Assembly: GCA_002722315.1 (NCBI GenBank)
Contig: PBLG01000042.1
Coordinates: 1 to 64,000 of the forward strand
Length of the DNA: 64,000 nt
Direction: 5' to 3'
Origin: Lysobacterales bacterium
Lineage (GTDB): Bacteria > Pseudomonadota > Gammaproteobacteria > Xanthomonadales > Wenzhouxiangellaceae
This document shows, one piece after another, positions 55,409-63,346 of the stretch (within the stretch, counting starts at the first letter, position 1; each line of letters starts with the position of its first letter). A model generated the notes under the pieces. That model was not told where the DNA came from, did not search any database, and saw nothing but the letters and a program-made list of their open reading frames with translations. The translations under genes and the position numbers were made by a program.

Positions 55409-56182
55409 ATGACGCTCAAGGGAAAGACCGCCGTGATAACCGGCTCCAACTCCGGGATCGGGCTGGGCGTGGCCGAGGAACTTGCGAAGGCCGGCGCCGA
55501 CGTGGTGCTGAATTCGTATACCGACTCGGATGAAGACCGCGCCCTGGCCGAGCGGATTTCAACCGACCACGGTGTCCGCTGCCGCTACATCGCCGCCGAC
55601 ATGGCCGATCCGGACCAGTGCCGCGGCCTGATCGAGCAGGCAGGTCCGGTCGACATCCTGGTCAACAACGCCGGCATCCAGCACGTCGCGCCGGTCGACG
55701 AATTCCCGCGCGAGAAATGGGACGCGATCATCGCGATCATGCTGTCCTCGGCCTTCCACACCACCGCGGCGGTTCTGCCCGGGATGCGGGCAAGGGGCTG
55801 GGGCCGAATCGTCAACATCGCCTCGGCGCACGGCTTGACCGCCTCGCCCTACAAGTCCGCCTACGTGGCGGCCAAGCACGGCCTGGTCGGATTGACGAAG
55901 ACCGTCGCGCTGGAGACCGCGGAAGAACCGATCACCGTCAATGCCGTCTGCCCCGGCTACGTGCTGACGCCGCTGGTCGAGAAGCAGATTCCGGCGACGA
56001 TGGAGAAATACGGCATGGACCGCGAGCAGGTCATCCGGGAGGTGATGCTGGCGCGCCAGCCGTCGAAGCAGTTCGCCACCGTCGATCAGATCGGCGGGAC
56101 CGCCGTGTTCCTGTGCTCGGCGGCGGCCGATCAGATTACGGGGACGACCATCTCGGTCGATGGTGGTTGGACGGCGTTGTAG
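55409..56182 (+). CDS. bdhA: 3-hydroxybutyrate dehydrogenase (SDR)
   Basis: 257 residues. A classical SDR with TGSNSGIGLG at the cofactor site, NNAGIQHVAP, the catalytic Ser in NIASAHGLTASPYKSAYVAA and Tyr/Lys in YVAAK. The pieces VCPGYVLTPLVEKQI and the ending TISVDGGWTAL are characteristic of D-3-hydroxybutyrate dehydrogenase, which links hydroxybutyrate to acetoacetate. ATG 55409 is the likely start; the frame to 55373 adds a segment with no family match. No polyhydroxybutyrate genes adjoin, so it stands alone. Confidence 0.88.
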   Translation: MTLKGKTAVITGSNSGIGLGVAEELAKAGADVVLNSYTDSDEDRALAERISTDHGVRCRYIAADMADPDQCRGLIEQAGPVDILVNNAGIQHVAPVDEFPREKWDAIIAIMLSSAFHTTAAVLPGMRARGWGRIVNIASAHGLTASPYKSAYVAAKHGLVGLTKTVALETAEEPITVNAVCPGYVLTPLVEKQIPATMEKYGMDREQVIREVMLARQPSKQFATVDQIGGTAVFLCSAAADQITGTTISVDGGWTAL

Positions 56183-56242
56183 TTGTTTTTTTAAAGGCGG
56201 TTTCGCCGCCGATTGATGTTTGCTCTTTGTGTCACGCGCGTT

Positions 56243-56323
56243 CGAAAGTCAAAGGCCGTTTCGCCGCCAGCTTCGCTGGCTGATGCGACCTACGTTTGGT
56301 GCGGCAAAAGTAGGCAAAACCGC
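56243..56323 (-). repeat. Dispersed structured repeat, copy 3 (inverted)
   Basis: Reads on the minus strand as GCGGTTTTGCCTACTTTTGC, then GTAGGTCGC, then GGCGGCGAAACGGCCTTTGA, the same order as the copies at 99-191 and 56731-56823. The hairpin arms TACTTTTG and CAAACGTA pair with one mismatch, so this copy is degenerate. Confidence 0.7.
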
Positions 56324-56730
56324 TCATGCCGCGAAGGCGCCCGGCAAACTGCCGCCGGGTCCCCTGCGTTTCTCGCCACGAACGGCCGGTTCCGAACTCG
56401 CTCCCTTATGGTCGCTCAGACATGCGGAACCGGACTTCCCCGATTGTCATGACAAGCGCTGCTGCGATACTCGGCGCCATCGAGGCAGATGGGTGGACGG
56501 CGAACGTTGGGTGCATTTAGCGACTGCCCTCCGAACGGTCGGTGTCCATACCCCGCTGTCGCCGCCACGGACTCGGCGGTTCCGGCCGCTGCCCCAATTT
56601 CAACATCCGGCAGGAAACCAGGCCACGCCAGCAGAACCACTCGAATCGGCACGGAGTAAGTAATGGAAAGGCATCGAAGACGGGGCCTGACACCAAAGCA
56701 CCCGTTCGATCCAGCTTGCAGCCAAAGTAT

Positions 56731-56823
56731 CTGCTGCCTGTAAGAGCGCTTTTGCTTACTTTTCAGGCGATTGTGAAAAGTAGGTCGCCTGCAAGCGCGC
56801 AGCGCGAGGCGAAACCGCCTTTT
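56731..56823 (+). repeat. Dispersed structured repeat, copy 2
   Basis: 93 bases nearly identical to 99-191. The hairpin arms are TACTTTTCA (56757-56765) and TGAAAAGTA (56774-56782). Compared with copy 1, both arms changed at two pairs and stayed complementary. Confidence 0.8.
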
Positions 56824-56947
56824 CATTTCAGCCTGGCCGCGCCAGCCCCTGCCCCAGCGGCACCGGGTGGCCGCCCGCTACCAGCCGGCGCACGGCAAAA
56901 TCCCCCTGCTATAGTCGCGAAAGAAAAAAACACGAAGGCAACCCCCA

Positions 56948-58564
56948 ATGGTCCGACGCTGGTTCTTCGGCATCTCCGCGTGCCTGTTCGCGCTGGTCGC
57001 GTTCGTCTGGCTGGTCTGGCCGCCGGTGCTTTGGAGCCTGGTCGTATTGCTGCCGCTGTTCGCGCTGGGCTTGCGCGACGCGCTCCAGAACAAGCACACG
57101 GTGCTGAAGAACTTCCCGATCATCGGTCACGGCCGCTACATGGTCGAGGGCGTGCGGCCCGAACTCCAGCAGTACCTGATCGAATCCAACCTCGATGCCT
57201 ATCCGGTCGAGCGCGAGTATCGTTCGCTGGTCTACCAGCGGGCCAAGAATCAGCTCGAGACCCGGCCGTTCGGGACCCAGCGCGACGTCTACCGGGTCGG
57301 CTACGAGTGGGCGAGCCACTCGCTGGCGCCGATCAAGGAGTTGCGGCAGGAACCGCGCGTGATGTTCGGGGGCGCCGATTGTTCGAAGCCGTATTCGGCC
57401 TCCCATCTCAACGTCTCGGCAATGAGCTTCGGCGCGATTTCAAGCCATGCCATCCTGGCGCTGAACGGCGGCGCGAAGAAGGGCGGGTTCGCCCACAACA
57501 CCGGCGAGGGCGGGGTGTCGAAATACCACCTGGAGCCCGGCGGCGATCTGATCTGGCAGATCGGTACCGGCTACTTCGGTTGCCGGGCGAAGGACGGCGG
57601 TTTCGATCCGGAGCGATTCCGCGAGACGGCGGGTCGAGAGTCGATCCGGATGATCGAACTGAAGCTGTCCCAGGGCGCCAAGCCCGGTCACGGCGGCATC
57701 CTGCCGGCCGCAAAGGTCACGCCCGAGATCGCCGAGGCCCGGGGCCTGCCGGAATACGAGGCCGCGCTTTCGCCGCCGTGGCATTCGGCGTTCACGACGC
57801 CGGCTGAAATGATCGAGTTCGTCGCGCGCCTTCGCGAGCTTTGCGGCGGCAAGCCGGTCGGCATCAAGCTGTGCGTCGGGCGTCGCACCGATTTCCTGTC
57901 CATGTGCAAGGCCATGATCGAGGTCGGCACCGCGCCGGATTTCGTCACCGTCGATGGCGGCGAGGGCGGGACCGGGGCGGCACCGCTGGAGTTCTCGAAT
58001 TCGCTGGGCATGCCGGGGCGCGACGCGCTGGTTTTCGTGCACAACGCGCTGGTCGGTTCGGGCCTTCGTGACAGGATTCGCGTGATCTACTCGGGCAAGG
58101 TGCTGTCGTCGTTCCACATGATCCGCGCCTTCGCGCTGGGCGCCGACACCTGCAACTCGGCGCGCGCGATGATGTTCGCGCTGGGCTGCATTCAGGCGCT
58201 TCGATGCAACAACAACACCTGTCCGACCGGCATCACCACCCAGAACCCGGCGCTGATCAAGGGCCTGCACGTGCCCAGCAAGACCGAGCGCGTCTACCAG
58301 TTCCACAGCGCGACCATCCACGCCCTGCTGGAAATGCTGGCGGCGATGGGGCTGGAGGCGCCGGCCGACGTATTGCCCGATCACGTGTTCAGGCGGGTCG
58401 ACGACCTGAACGTGCGCAGTTTCGGCGAAATTTACGAATTTCTCGAATCCGACGTCCTGGTGTCGGGCAAGGCGGAATGCTCGCTGACCCGTGAATGGAA
58501 AAGGGCCAGGGCCGACAGCTGGAGCCTCCAGCCCGAAAGCGGCGAGAGCATGCCGGTGGACTGA
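56948..58564 (+). CDS. FMN-binding glutamate synthase-domain membrane protein
   Basis: 538 residues. Two N-terminal helices (about 5-45) anchor a domain matching the FMN and iron-sulfur centre of glutamate synthase large subunit: FGAISSHAILALNGGAKKGG, GEGGVSKYH, SQGAKPGHGGILPAAKVT, VDGGEGGTGAAPLEF and the cysteine cluster LGCIQALRCNNNTCPTGI. The glutaminase and C-terminal GltB domains are absent. Stand-alone proteins of this type are common; their reaction is not settled. It lies alone after a 765-base repeat-rich spacer. Confidence 0.92.
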   Translation: MVRRWFFGISACLFALVAFVWLVWPPVLWSLVVLLPLFALGLRDALQNKHTVLKNFPIIGHGRYMVEGVRPELQQYLIESNLDAYPVEREYRSLVYQRAKNQLETRPFGTQRDVYRVGYEWASHSLAPIKELRQEPRVMFGGADCSKPYSASHLNVSAMSFGAISSHAILALNGGAKKGGFAHNTGEGGVSKYHLEPGGDLIWQIGTGYFGCRAKDGGFDPERFRETAGRESIRMIELKLSQGAKPGHGGILPAAKVTPEIAEARGLPEYEAALSPPWHSAFTTPAEMIEFVARLRELCGGKPVGIKLCVGRRTDFLSMCKAMIEVGTAPDFVTVDGGEGGTGAAPLEFSNSLGMPGRDALVFVHNALVGSGLRDRIRVIYSGKVLSSFHMIRAFALGADTCNSARAMMFALGCIQALRCNNNTCPTGITTQNPALIKGLHVPSKTERVYQFHSATIHALLEMLAAMGLEAPADVLPDHVFRRVDDLNVRSFGEIYEFLESDVLVSGKAECSLTREWKRARADSWSLQPESGESMPVD

Positions 58565-58588
58565 TCGCAGGCCGCCTGTCGGCCTGAA

Positions 58589-59782
58589 TCACCAGCCTAT
58601 GAGCATGTTCCAGCTGACCTTGCCGTCGGCATCTCCAGCACGTGTCCGGCGCCAGTCCCAGGACACGTCCATCGCGCTTTCGACCCGCGGCCACAGGCGG
58701 CTCAGCCAGGCGCCGAAGTCCAGCGCCAGCGAAAAACGATCGCCGGCCACCTGTTTCGTCGCGGTGGCGAACCAGGCCCGCTCGGCCGCGTGCGCCCAGC
58801 GTGCGGTCACGGCCATCAGTTTCAGTTGCCTTGAAAGCGCAACCCTTGCGCTCCAGTCGGTGCTGTCCGTCTCGGTCTCCACGCTCGACGCGTAGGCGAC
58901 GGGATCGGTCCGCAGGACCGAGACGTCGGCCTGCGCTTGCCACCCGCCGGGCAGCAGGTGGCTATGACTCAGCCCCAGTTCGTAGTCGGGCATCAGCGGC
59001 GCAAATACGCCTGAAGGCACTTCAGGCTCGGTGCGCAGCACGCGCAACGCGGTGTTCTGTTCGCTTCCCCAGCGCCACGCTGCGCCCCAGCGTGCCAGCG
59101 CCAGTTCGGTCAGGCCGTGCGCCGGTGACGACCCGCGGCAGCGCTGGCCGGTGAGTTCGAGCATCGATCCGGCCGCTGCAGGGAGGAATTCGGTGGGCAG
59201 TCGCAGCCCGGCCCGGAGGTCGCAGTTCACGCCCGGGCGCGACGCTTTGCCGGGCTCCGGCCGGGACCATTCGAGGTGCAGGTCGACCGGCCCCGGCGAC
59301 CAGCGCAGGTCGGCCCGGGTCGATTGCCGGGTGCTGCCGCTGTCCACGCCCAGTCGGGTGTCCTCGCGCCGGGTCAGCTGCAATGTGACCGGGGCGCCGG
59401 CCGGCAGGTGCAGCGTCGAGCCCAGCGTCTGCTCCAGGGTCTGCAGCGCGACCTCGCCCTGGGCCTGCTCGGGGTCGTCGCCGTCGCGAATCGCGTCGAA
59501 GAACTTGCCCTGCCGGACCTGGTAGCGGGCGCCGTAGTCGATCAATCCCTTCGGCGCGCCGAGGTGCACGCTGCCGGCCAGCATCTCTTCCCGGTCGTCG
59601 GACGGGTCGGCCGAAATCGCCGGCAGCGCGTGATCGATCTGCATTTCGGCGCGGATCCGGGGGTCGTCGTGCGCCGATGACGGATTTTGCGCCTGCATGG
59701 AAGCGCAGCCGGCCAGCGCGCTCAGCGCGAGCGCGATCGCGGCCGCATGGACAGTGCTGTTGAGAAATGACGGGTCGAGCAT
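58589..59782 (-). CDS. Outer-membrane-type lipoprotein of unknown function
   Basis: 397 residues. The N terminus AIALALSALAGCASMQ has a lipobox with Cys26, so a lipid-anchored envelope protein. The rest has short alternating hydrophobic strands (TDWSARVALSRQLKLMAVTA, RFSLALDFGAWLSRLWPRV) and ends in a tryptophan (SWNMLIGW), features of beta-barrel outer membrane proteins. The combination of a lipobox and a barrel-like body is uncommon. No family recognised. It converges on the glutamate synthase-like gene (24-base gap). Confidence 0.7.
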   Translation of the reverse strand: MLDPSFLNSTVHAAAIALALSALAGCASMQAQNPSSAHDDPRIRAEMQIDHALPAISADPSDDREEMLAGSVHLGAPKGLIDYGARYQVRQGKFFDAIRDGDDPEQAQGEVALQTLEQTLGSTLHLPAGAPVTLQLTRREDTRLGVDSGSTRQSTRADLRWSPGPVDLHLEWSRPEPGKASRPGVNCDLRAGLRLPTEFLPAAAGSMLELTGQRCRGSSPAHGLTELALARWGAAWRWGSEQNTALRVLRTEPEVPSGVFAPLMPDYELGLSHSHLLPGGWQAQADVSVLRTDPVAYASSVETETDSTDWSARVALSRQLKLMAVTARWAHAAERAWFATATKQVAGDRFSLALDFGAWLSRLWPRVESAMDVSWDWRRTRAGDADGKVSWNMLIGW

Positions 59783-59983
59783 GCCTTTCAGGGTATTGTT
59801 TTATCCTGGTTGTCTTCGAGTCTAGCCGCAAAAAAGCAGGCGCAGAGCCGGATTTTCGAGGAAATTTTCCCGATCGTGACGCGCGGCACGAACCCACTGC
59901 GACAGCTTGATCCGCGCCGACGATTGGACCAGACTGCAGCTGCATTGCAGCGGTCTTCACCCGAACGGGTTCATCATCAAGTC

Positions 59984-60754
59984 ATGACTCTGATTACATC
60001 GCTCGTCGTTTGTTTCATCCTCATGGCCGCGCTATGGGCCTGGCAGCGAAAATCCGGCCGCGCCGACTGGGTGGACTTCGCGTGGTCGGCGCTGATCGGC
60101 GTGCTGGCGGTCGCCTACGCGCTGGTCGGTGAAGGGAGCGTCGAAAAGCGTGTGCTGGTGGCGCTGGTTACCGGTACCTGGTCGTTTCGGCTCGCATTTC
60201 ACCTCTGGCGGCGGCTGAGCAGCCACGACGACGAGGACGGTCGTTACCAGGCCATGCGGGAGCACTGGGGCGGACGCGCGAACTTCTGGCTGTTCTGGTT
60301 CTTCATGGTCCAGGCGCTGGTGGCCTGGCTGTTCGCGCTGCCGGCCTGGGTCGTGGCCAACGATCCGGGCGCGGCGCTGGACGGCTGGCTGTTTGTCGGC
60401 GTTGCGTTCTGGCTGGTCTCGCTGGCCGGGGAATCGATCGCCGACCGGCAGCTCGCTGCATTCAAGGCCGACCCAAGCAACAAGGGCAAGGTCTGCAACA
60501 TCGGTCTGTGGCGGTACTCGCGCCATCCGAACTATTTCTTCGAGTGGCTGCACTGGTTTGCCTACCCGCTGATCGCGGTCGGCGCGCCGAACTGGTGGAT
60601 TACCTGGCTGGGGCCGGTCGTGATGCTGCTGTTCCTGTATCGGGTCAGTGGCATCCCGTATACCGAGAAGCAGTCGCTGAAATCGCGCGGCGATGCCTAC
60701 CGCGAATACCAGCGCACGACCTCGGCATTCTTTCCGCTGCCGCCGAAACAGTGA
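59984..60754 (+). CDS. DUF1295 membrane protein (steroid 5-alpha reductase-like)
   Basis: 256 residues from ATG 59984, the start of the first helix; the frame to 59810 adds a non-hydrophobic segment. About six helices, with the family signature in the last third: NKGKVCNIGLWRYSRHPNYF, FEWLHW, then RGDAYREYQRTTSAFFP at the end. The fold is that of steroid 5-alpha reductases and isoprenylcysteine methyltransferases; the bacterial DUF1295 substrate is unknown. A lipid role would fit the membrane location. Confidence 0.9.
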   Translation: MTLITSLVVCFILMAALWAWQRKSGRADWVDFAWSALIGVLAVAYALVGEGSVEKRVLVALVTGTWSFRLAFHLWRRLSSHDDEDGRYQAMREHWGGRANFWLFWFFMVQALVAWLFALPAWVVANDPGAALDGWLFVGVAFWLVSLAGESIADRQLAAFKADPSNKGKVCNIGLWRYSRHPNYFFEWLHWFAYPLIAVGAPNWWITWLGPVVMLLFLYRVSGIPYTEKQSLKSRGDAYREYQRTTSAFFPLPPKQ

Positions 60755-60763
60755 TTCGTGCAG

Positions 60764-61249
60764 TCAGACCGTCGGCAGGAACAGCAGGATGAGCATCACC
60801 AGCCCGGCGAACATGCCGTTGCGATAAGCGTCGCCCATGGCGCCCTGACCGAGCGGGGTCTGCCACATCTGGAACAGCGCCGCGCCGATGGTCAGAAACA
60901 GGCCGAACCAGATCAGCAGCGCGATGCCGCAGCCGATCAGCGCCCATTCGGTGGCCGCGGCGAAATCGGCCGGGGAACCGCCGCCGGCCATGAACATCTG
61001 CAACGTGCCAAACGCAAGCGCGGCGCCGGCCGCGAACTGCAGGGCAATGATCATGATCAGCGCGACCCAGGTCAGCACCGGGCTTCGAATCGACGGCACG
61101 ATGGAGCGCGGGTAGACCGGCGCCTCGGCCTGGCCGAGAACGAGGGCGACCGCTTCGCCGGCTCGGGTCAGGTTGAGCACGTTCTGAATCGCGTAGGCCA
61201 GGTGCATCAGCGCCAGGAAGGCGACCAGGGCTGCTACCAGGATTTCCAC
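60764..61249 (-). CDS. DUF2165 small membrane protein
   Basis: 161 residues with four predicted helices (about 3-22, 56-80, 98-122, 140-158) and the family-type segment NVLNLTRAGEAVALVLGQAE. DUF2165 proteins are small, polytopic and uncharacterised. It converges on the DUF1295 gene with a nine-base gap. The ATG at 61249 is the first in frame. Confidence 0.75.
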   Translation of the reverse strand: MEILVAALVAFLALMHLAYAIQNVLNLTRAGEAVALVLGQAEAPVYPRSIVPSIRSPVLTWVALIMIIALQFAAGAALAFGTLQMFMAGGGSPADFAAATEWALIGCGIALLIWFGLFLTIGAALFQMWQTPLGQGAMGDAYRNGMFAGLVMLILLFLPTV

Positions 61250-61309
61250 GCTGCACGCTCCGGGTTGGTTCGATTGCTTACCGAACGGTAGCCCGGTGCC
61301 GGGGCCCGG

Positions 61310-62023
61310 TCAAGTCGGCCGCGTTTCGGCAACGGCTTCGGCAATGGCCTCGGCAATCGGTTTTCGGCACGCCGTCCAGTTCGCGAGCCCGATCAACCGC
61401 TGGTTGATTTCGAGCTCGAGCGTGATCAGTCGGCTATCGTCGTAGTCGCGGCGATGTTGCTGGCCCATGCCGTTGCTGACGCCTCGGTAGGGCTGGTTCA
61501 TGTGGACGGCGAGTTCGGGAAGCCTGCTTCGCAAGGCTGCGCCCAGCGTTCGGCAGAATTGCGCCTCCAGCGGCCGCGACGGGTCGTACAGCAGGCCGAT
61601 GTCGGTACGCCGGGTCTTGCCGTCCATTTCCGGGCTGAAGCTGTGGCAGGCGATGTGGATGATCTGTCCGGGCAGGGATTCCAGGTATTGCCTGTAACAA
61701 TCCCAGTGCGGTTGCCAGTAGCGCTCGACCAGCTCGCGTTTTTCCGCCGCCGGCAGGCCGCGCGTGAATTCCGAGAAGTGGCGCGGGTGGCCGGCCGAGC
61801 GGTTGAGGTCGACCAGCAGCCGGGTGAACCGGCCTTCGAGCAGGGGCGCGTCCAGCGCCGCGGCAAGTGCCCGCGCCAGTTCGCCGCTGCCGGGGTCCCA
61901 GCCGCGGTGGCTGGCCAGAACGGAACGATGCCCAGCAAACAATGACTGCCAGGGTTTCGGCACATGTCTGCTGGCATGTTCGGCGCTGATCAGGAAAGAA
62001 ATGGGCGGTTCTCGGCCAGGCAT
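61310..62023 (-). CDS. N-formylglutamate amidohydrolase family protein
   Basis: 237 residues. Family blocks are ISAEHASRHVP, ASHRGWDPGSGELARALA, FTRLLVDLNRSAGHPRHFSE, and HIACHSFSPEMDGKTRRTDI with the metal-type His. The final LEINQRLI block is also typical. The family removes formyl groups from glutamate, or acts on related amides. It overlaps the GCS2-ligase gene by 34 bases. With that gene and the RimK-like gene it forms a ligase/hydrolase cluster; histidine degradation genes (hut) are absent, so the usual formylglutamate role is doubtful. Confidence 0.88.
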   Translation of the reverse strand: MPGREPPISFLISAEHASRHVPKPWQSLFAGHRSVLASHRGWDPGSGELARALAAALDAPLLEGRFTRLLVDLNRSAGHPRHFSEFTRGLPAAEKRELVERYWQPHWDCYRQYLESLPGQIIHIACHSFSPEMDGKTRRTDIGLLYDPSRPLEAQFCRTLGAALRSRLPELAVHMNQPYRGVSNGMGQQHRRDYDDSRLITLELEINQRLIGLANWTACRKPIAEAIAEAVAETRPT

Positions 62024-63234
62024 CCGACGAGTTCGCGGTAGGTTGCGACGATGGCAGCGGCGTCGGGCTCGGCGCCGGCGCGGCGCTTGATTCGCTCGGC
62101 CAGCGTGCCGTGTTCGAGGATGACTTGCAGGTGCCCGCCCGGGTCGTCGCCCAGCCAGCCGCGCTCGAACATCGTGCGCCAGGCCAGCCCGGCGCTCACC
62201 GGGCCTTCGATGCCGAAGCCGTCAAGCCAGCTGCGGTGTTCGATGCGCGCGGTGCTGCCGTGACGGGCGCACTCGAACAGCTGGTCGGCCAGGGCGCGAT
62301 TGTCGAGAGACTGCTGCCGCTCCAGGTCGAGGATTCGACCGTCGTACAGGCGCTTGACCAGCGCAACCACCGCGCGCGCGATCGCAAGGTCGGCGGCCGG
62401 GCATTCCTGCAGGTCGATGATCCGGATTTCGATGGTCTGGCGCTCGAAGCGGGCGATGGCGGCGCGCGAGTTCAGCCAGTCGTCGACCAGGATTCCGTCC
62501 GGGTCGTGCGGTGCGATCGCCCGGTACATCGGCTGGAGAATTCTTGCGTGGTAATCGTCGATGGAGGTGACCGCCTCCGGGATCACCTGCCCCGAGATCT
62601 CCGGAATCTCGCGCTGGTTGTCGCGATAGTAGCGAAGACGCGTGTCCATCCAGCCGGTCGCGCGCCCCTGCTCGAACGGCGAGGCCGCCGACAGTGCCGG
62701 AATGATCGGCAGCACAGCACGGATGGCCGCGTGCAGCCGGGTGAACTCGGCGTCGTCGACGAACGGCAGGTTTATGTGCATCGACTGCAGGTTCGACCAA
62801 CCATGGCCGCGGCAGTCGAAGATGCGGTTGTAGGCCGCGTAGATCTCGTTCTGGCCGAAAGGCCACAGCCGGGTCTCGTCGTCCGGGACGAAAAGCGGGT
62901 GCATCGCGGTCGGCATCAGGCAGGCGCCGTGCGGTTCCAGCAACCGGTTGATCTCGACCAGGTCGGCGTGGAAGTTGTCTTCCAGTCCCCGCAGCGATTC
63001 GGCCGGGCCATTGGTCTTGAGCTCGACGACGTGGCGCACGAGCTCGTTGGACCATGCCAGTTCGTCGTGATCGACTTCGTTGGCGACGTTGCCCTCGGCG
63101 TCGACCAGCAGCAGGTCGGCGATCGGCCGCGCCGTCAGCGAATCGCGGTCGACGATCATGTATTCCAGTTCGATGCCGTAGCCGGTAAAGGCGGCGATGT
63201 GTGGCGGTGGGATGATGGGGTCGAGGGTGGGCAT
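61990..63234 (-). CDS. Glutamate-cysteine ligase family 2 (GCS2) protein
   Basis: 414 residues. The GCS2 fold is seen in YGIELEYMIVDRDSLTARPI at the N terminus, HVVELKTNGPAESL, NLQSMHINLPFVDDAEF, and ERQTIEIRIIDLQECPAADL. The glutamate-rich strands bind metal and ATP. The family joins glutamate to an amine, as in gamma-glutamylcysteine synthesis, but members next to RimK-like ATP-grasp enzymes are predicted to make other gamma-glutamyl products. Its start is 100 bases from the RimK-like stop, across a repeat-bearing spacer, and its 3' end overlaps the amidohydrolase gene. Confidence 0.88.
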   Translation of the reverse strand: MPTLDPIIPPPHIAAFTGYGIELEYMIVDRDSLTARPIADLLLVDAEGNVANEVDHDELAWSNELVRHVVELKTNGPAESLRGLEDNFHADLVEINRLLEPHGACLMPTAMHPLFVPDDETRLWPFGQNEIYAAYNRIFDCRGHGWSNLQSMHINLPFVDDAEFTRLHAAIRAVLPIIPALSAASPFEQGRATGWMDTRLRYYRDNQREIPEISGQVIPEAVTSIDDYHARILQPMYRAIAPHDPDGILVDDWLNSRAAIARFERQTIEIRIIDLQECPAADLAIARAVVALVKRLYDGRILDLERQQSLDNRALADQLFECARHGSTARIEHRSWLDGFGIEGPVSAGLAWRTMFERGWLGDDPGGHLQVILEHGTLAERIKRRAGAEPDAAAIVATYRELVGCLAENRPFLS

Positions 63235-63277
63235 GGGATTCTTTGTTGGTTGGTTGGCTGGTTAATTCGTTACTTCG

Positions 63278-63301
63278 TTGTTGGTTGTTGGTTGTTGGTT
63301 G
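63278..63301. repeat. Heptanucleotide tandem array TTGTTGG
   Basis: Three full TTGTTGG units (63278-63298) and a partial fourth. Related TTGGTTGG sequence precedes it from 63245. It lies in the spacer between the GCS2 and RimK-like genes. Confidence 0.85.
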
Positions 63302-63311
63302 ATGATCGTCC

Positions 63312-63346
63312 GATTACTGATTACTGATTACCGATTACCGATTACC
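63312..63346. repeat. Heptanucleotide tandem array GATTACY
   Basis: Five units: GATTACT twice, then GATTACC three times. The stop codon of the RimK-like gene (63335-63337) lies inside it, so the last residues of that protein are coded by the repeat. Confidence 0.9.

Larger units (their letters stand above)
56183..56947. other. Long non-coding spacer with dispersed repeats
   Basis: 765 bases with no convincing gene; small frames here come from repeats. It holds an inverted copy (56243-56323) and a forward copy (56731-56823) of the structured repeat also found at 99-191. A short AAAGGCGGTTTCGCCGCCGA unit lies at 56192-56211. GGCCTGACACCAAAGC near 56686-56701 resembles a decayed RAYT repeat. 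Confidence 0.7.
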
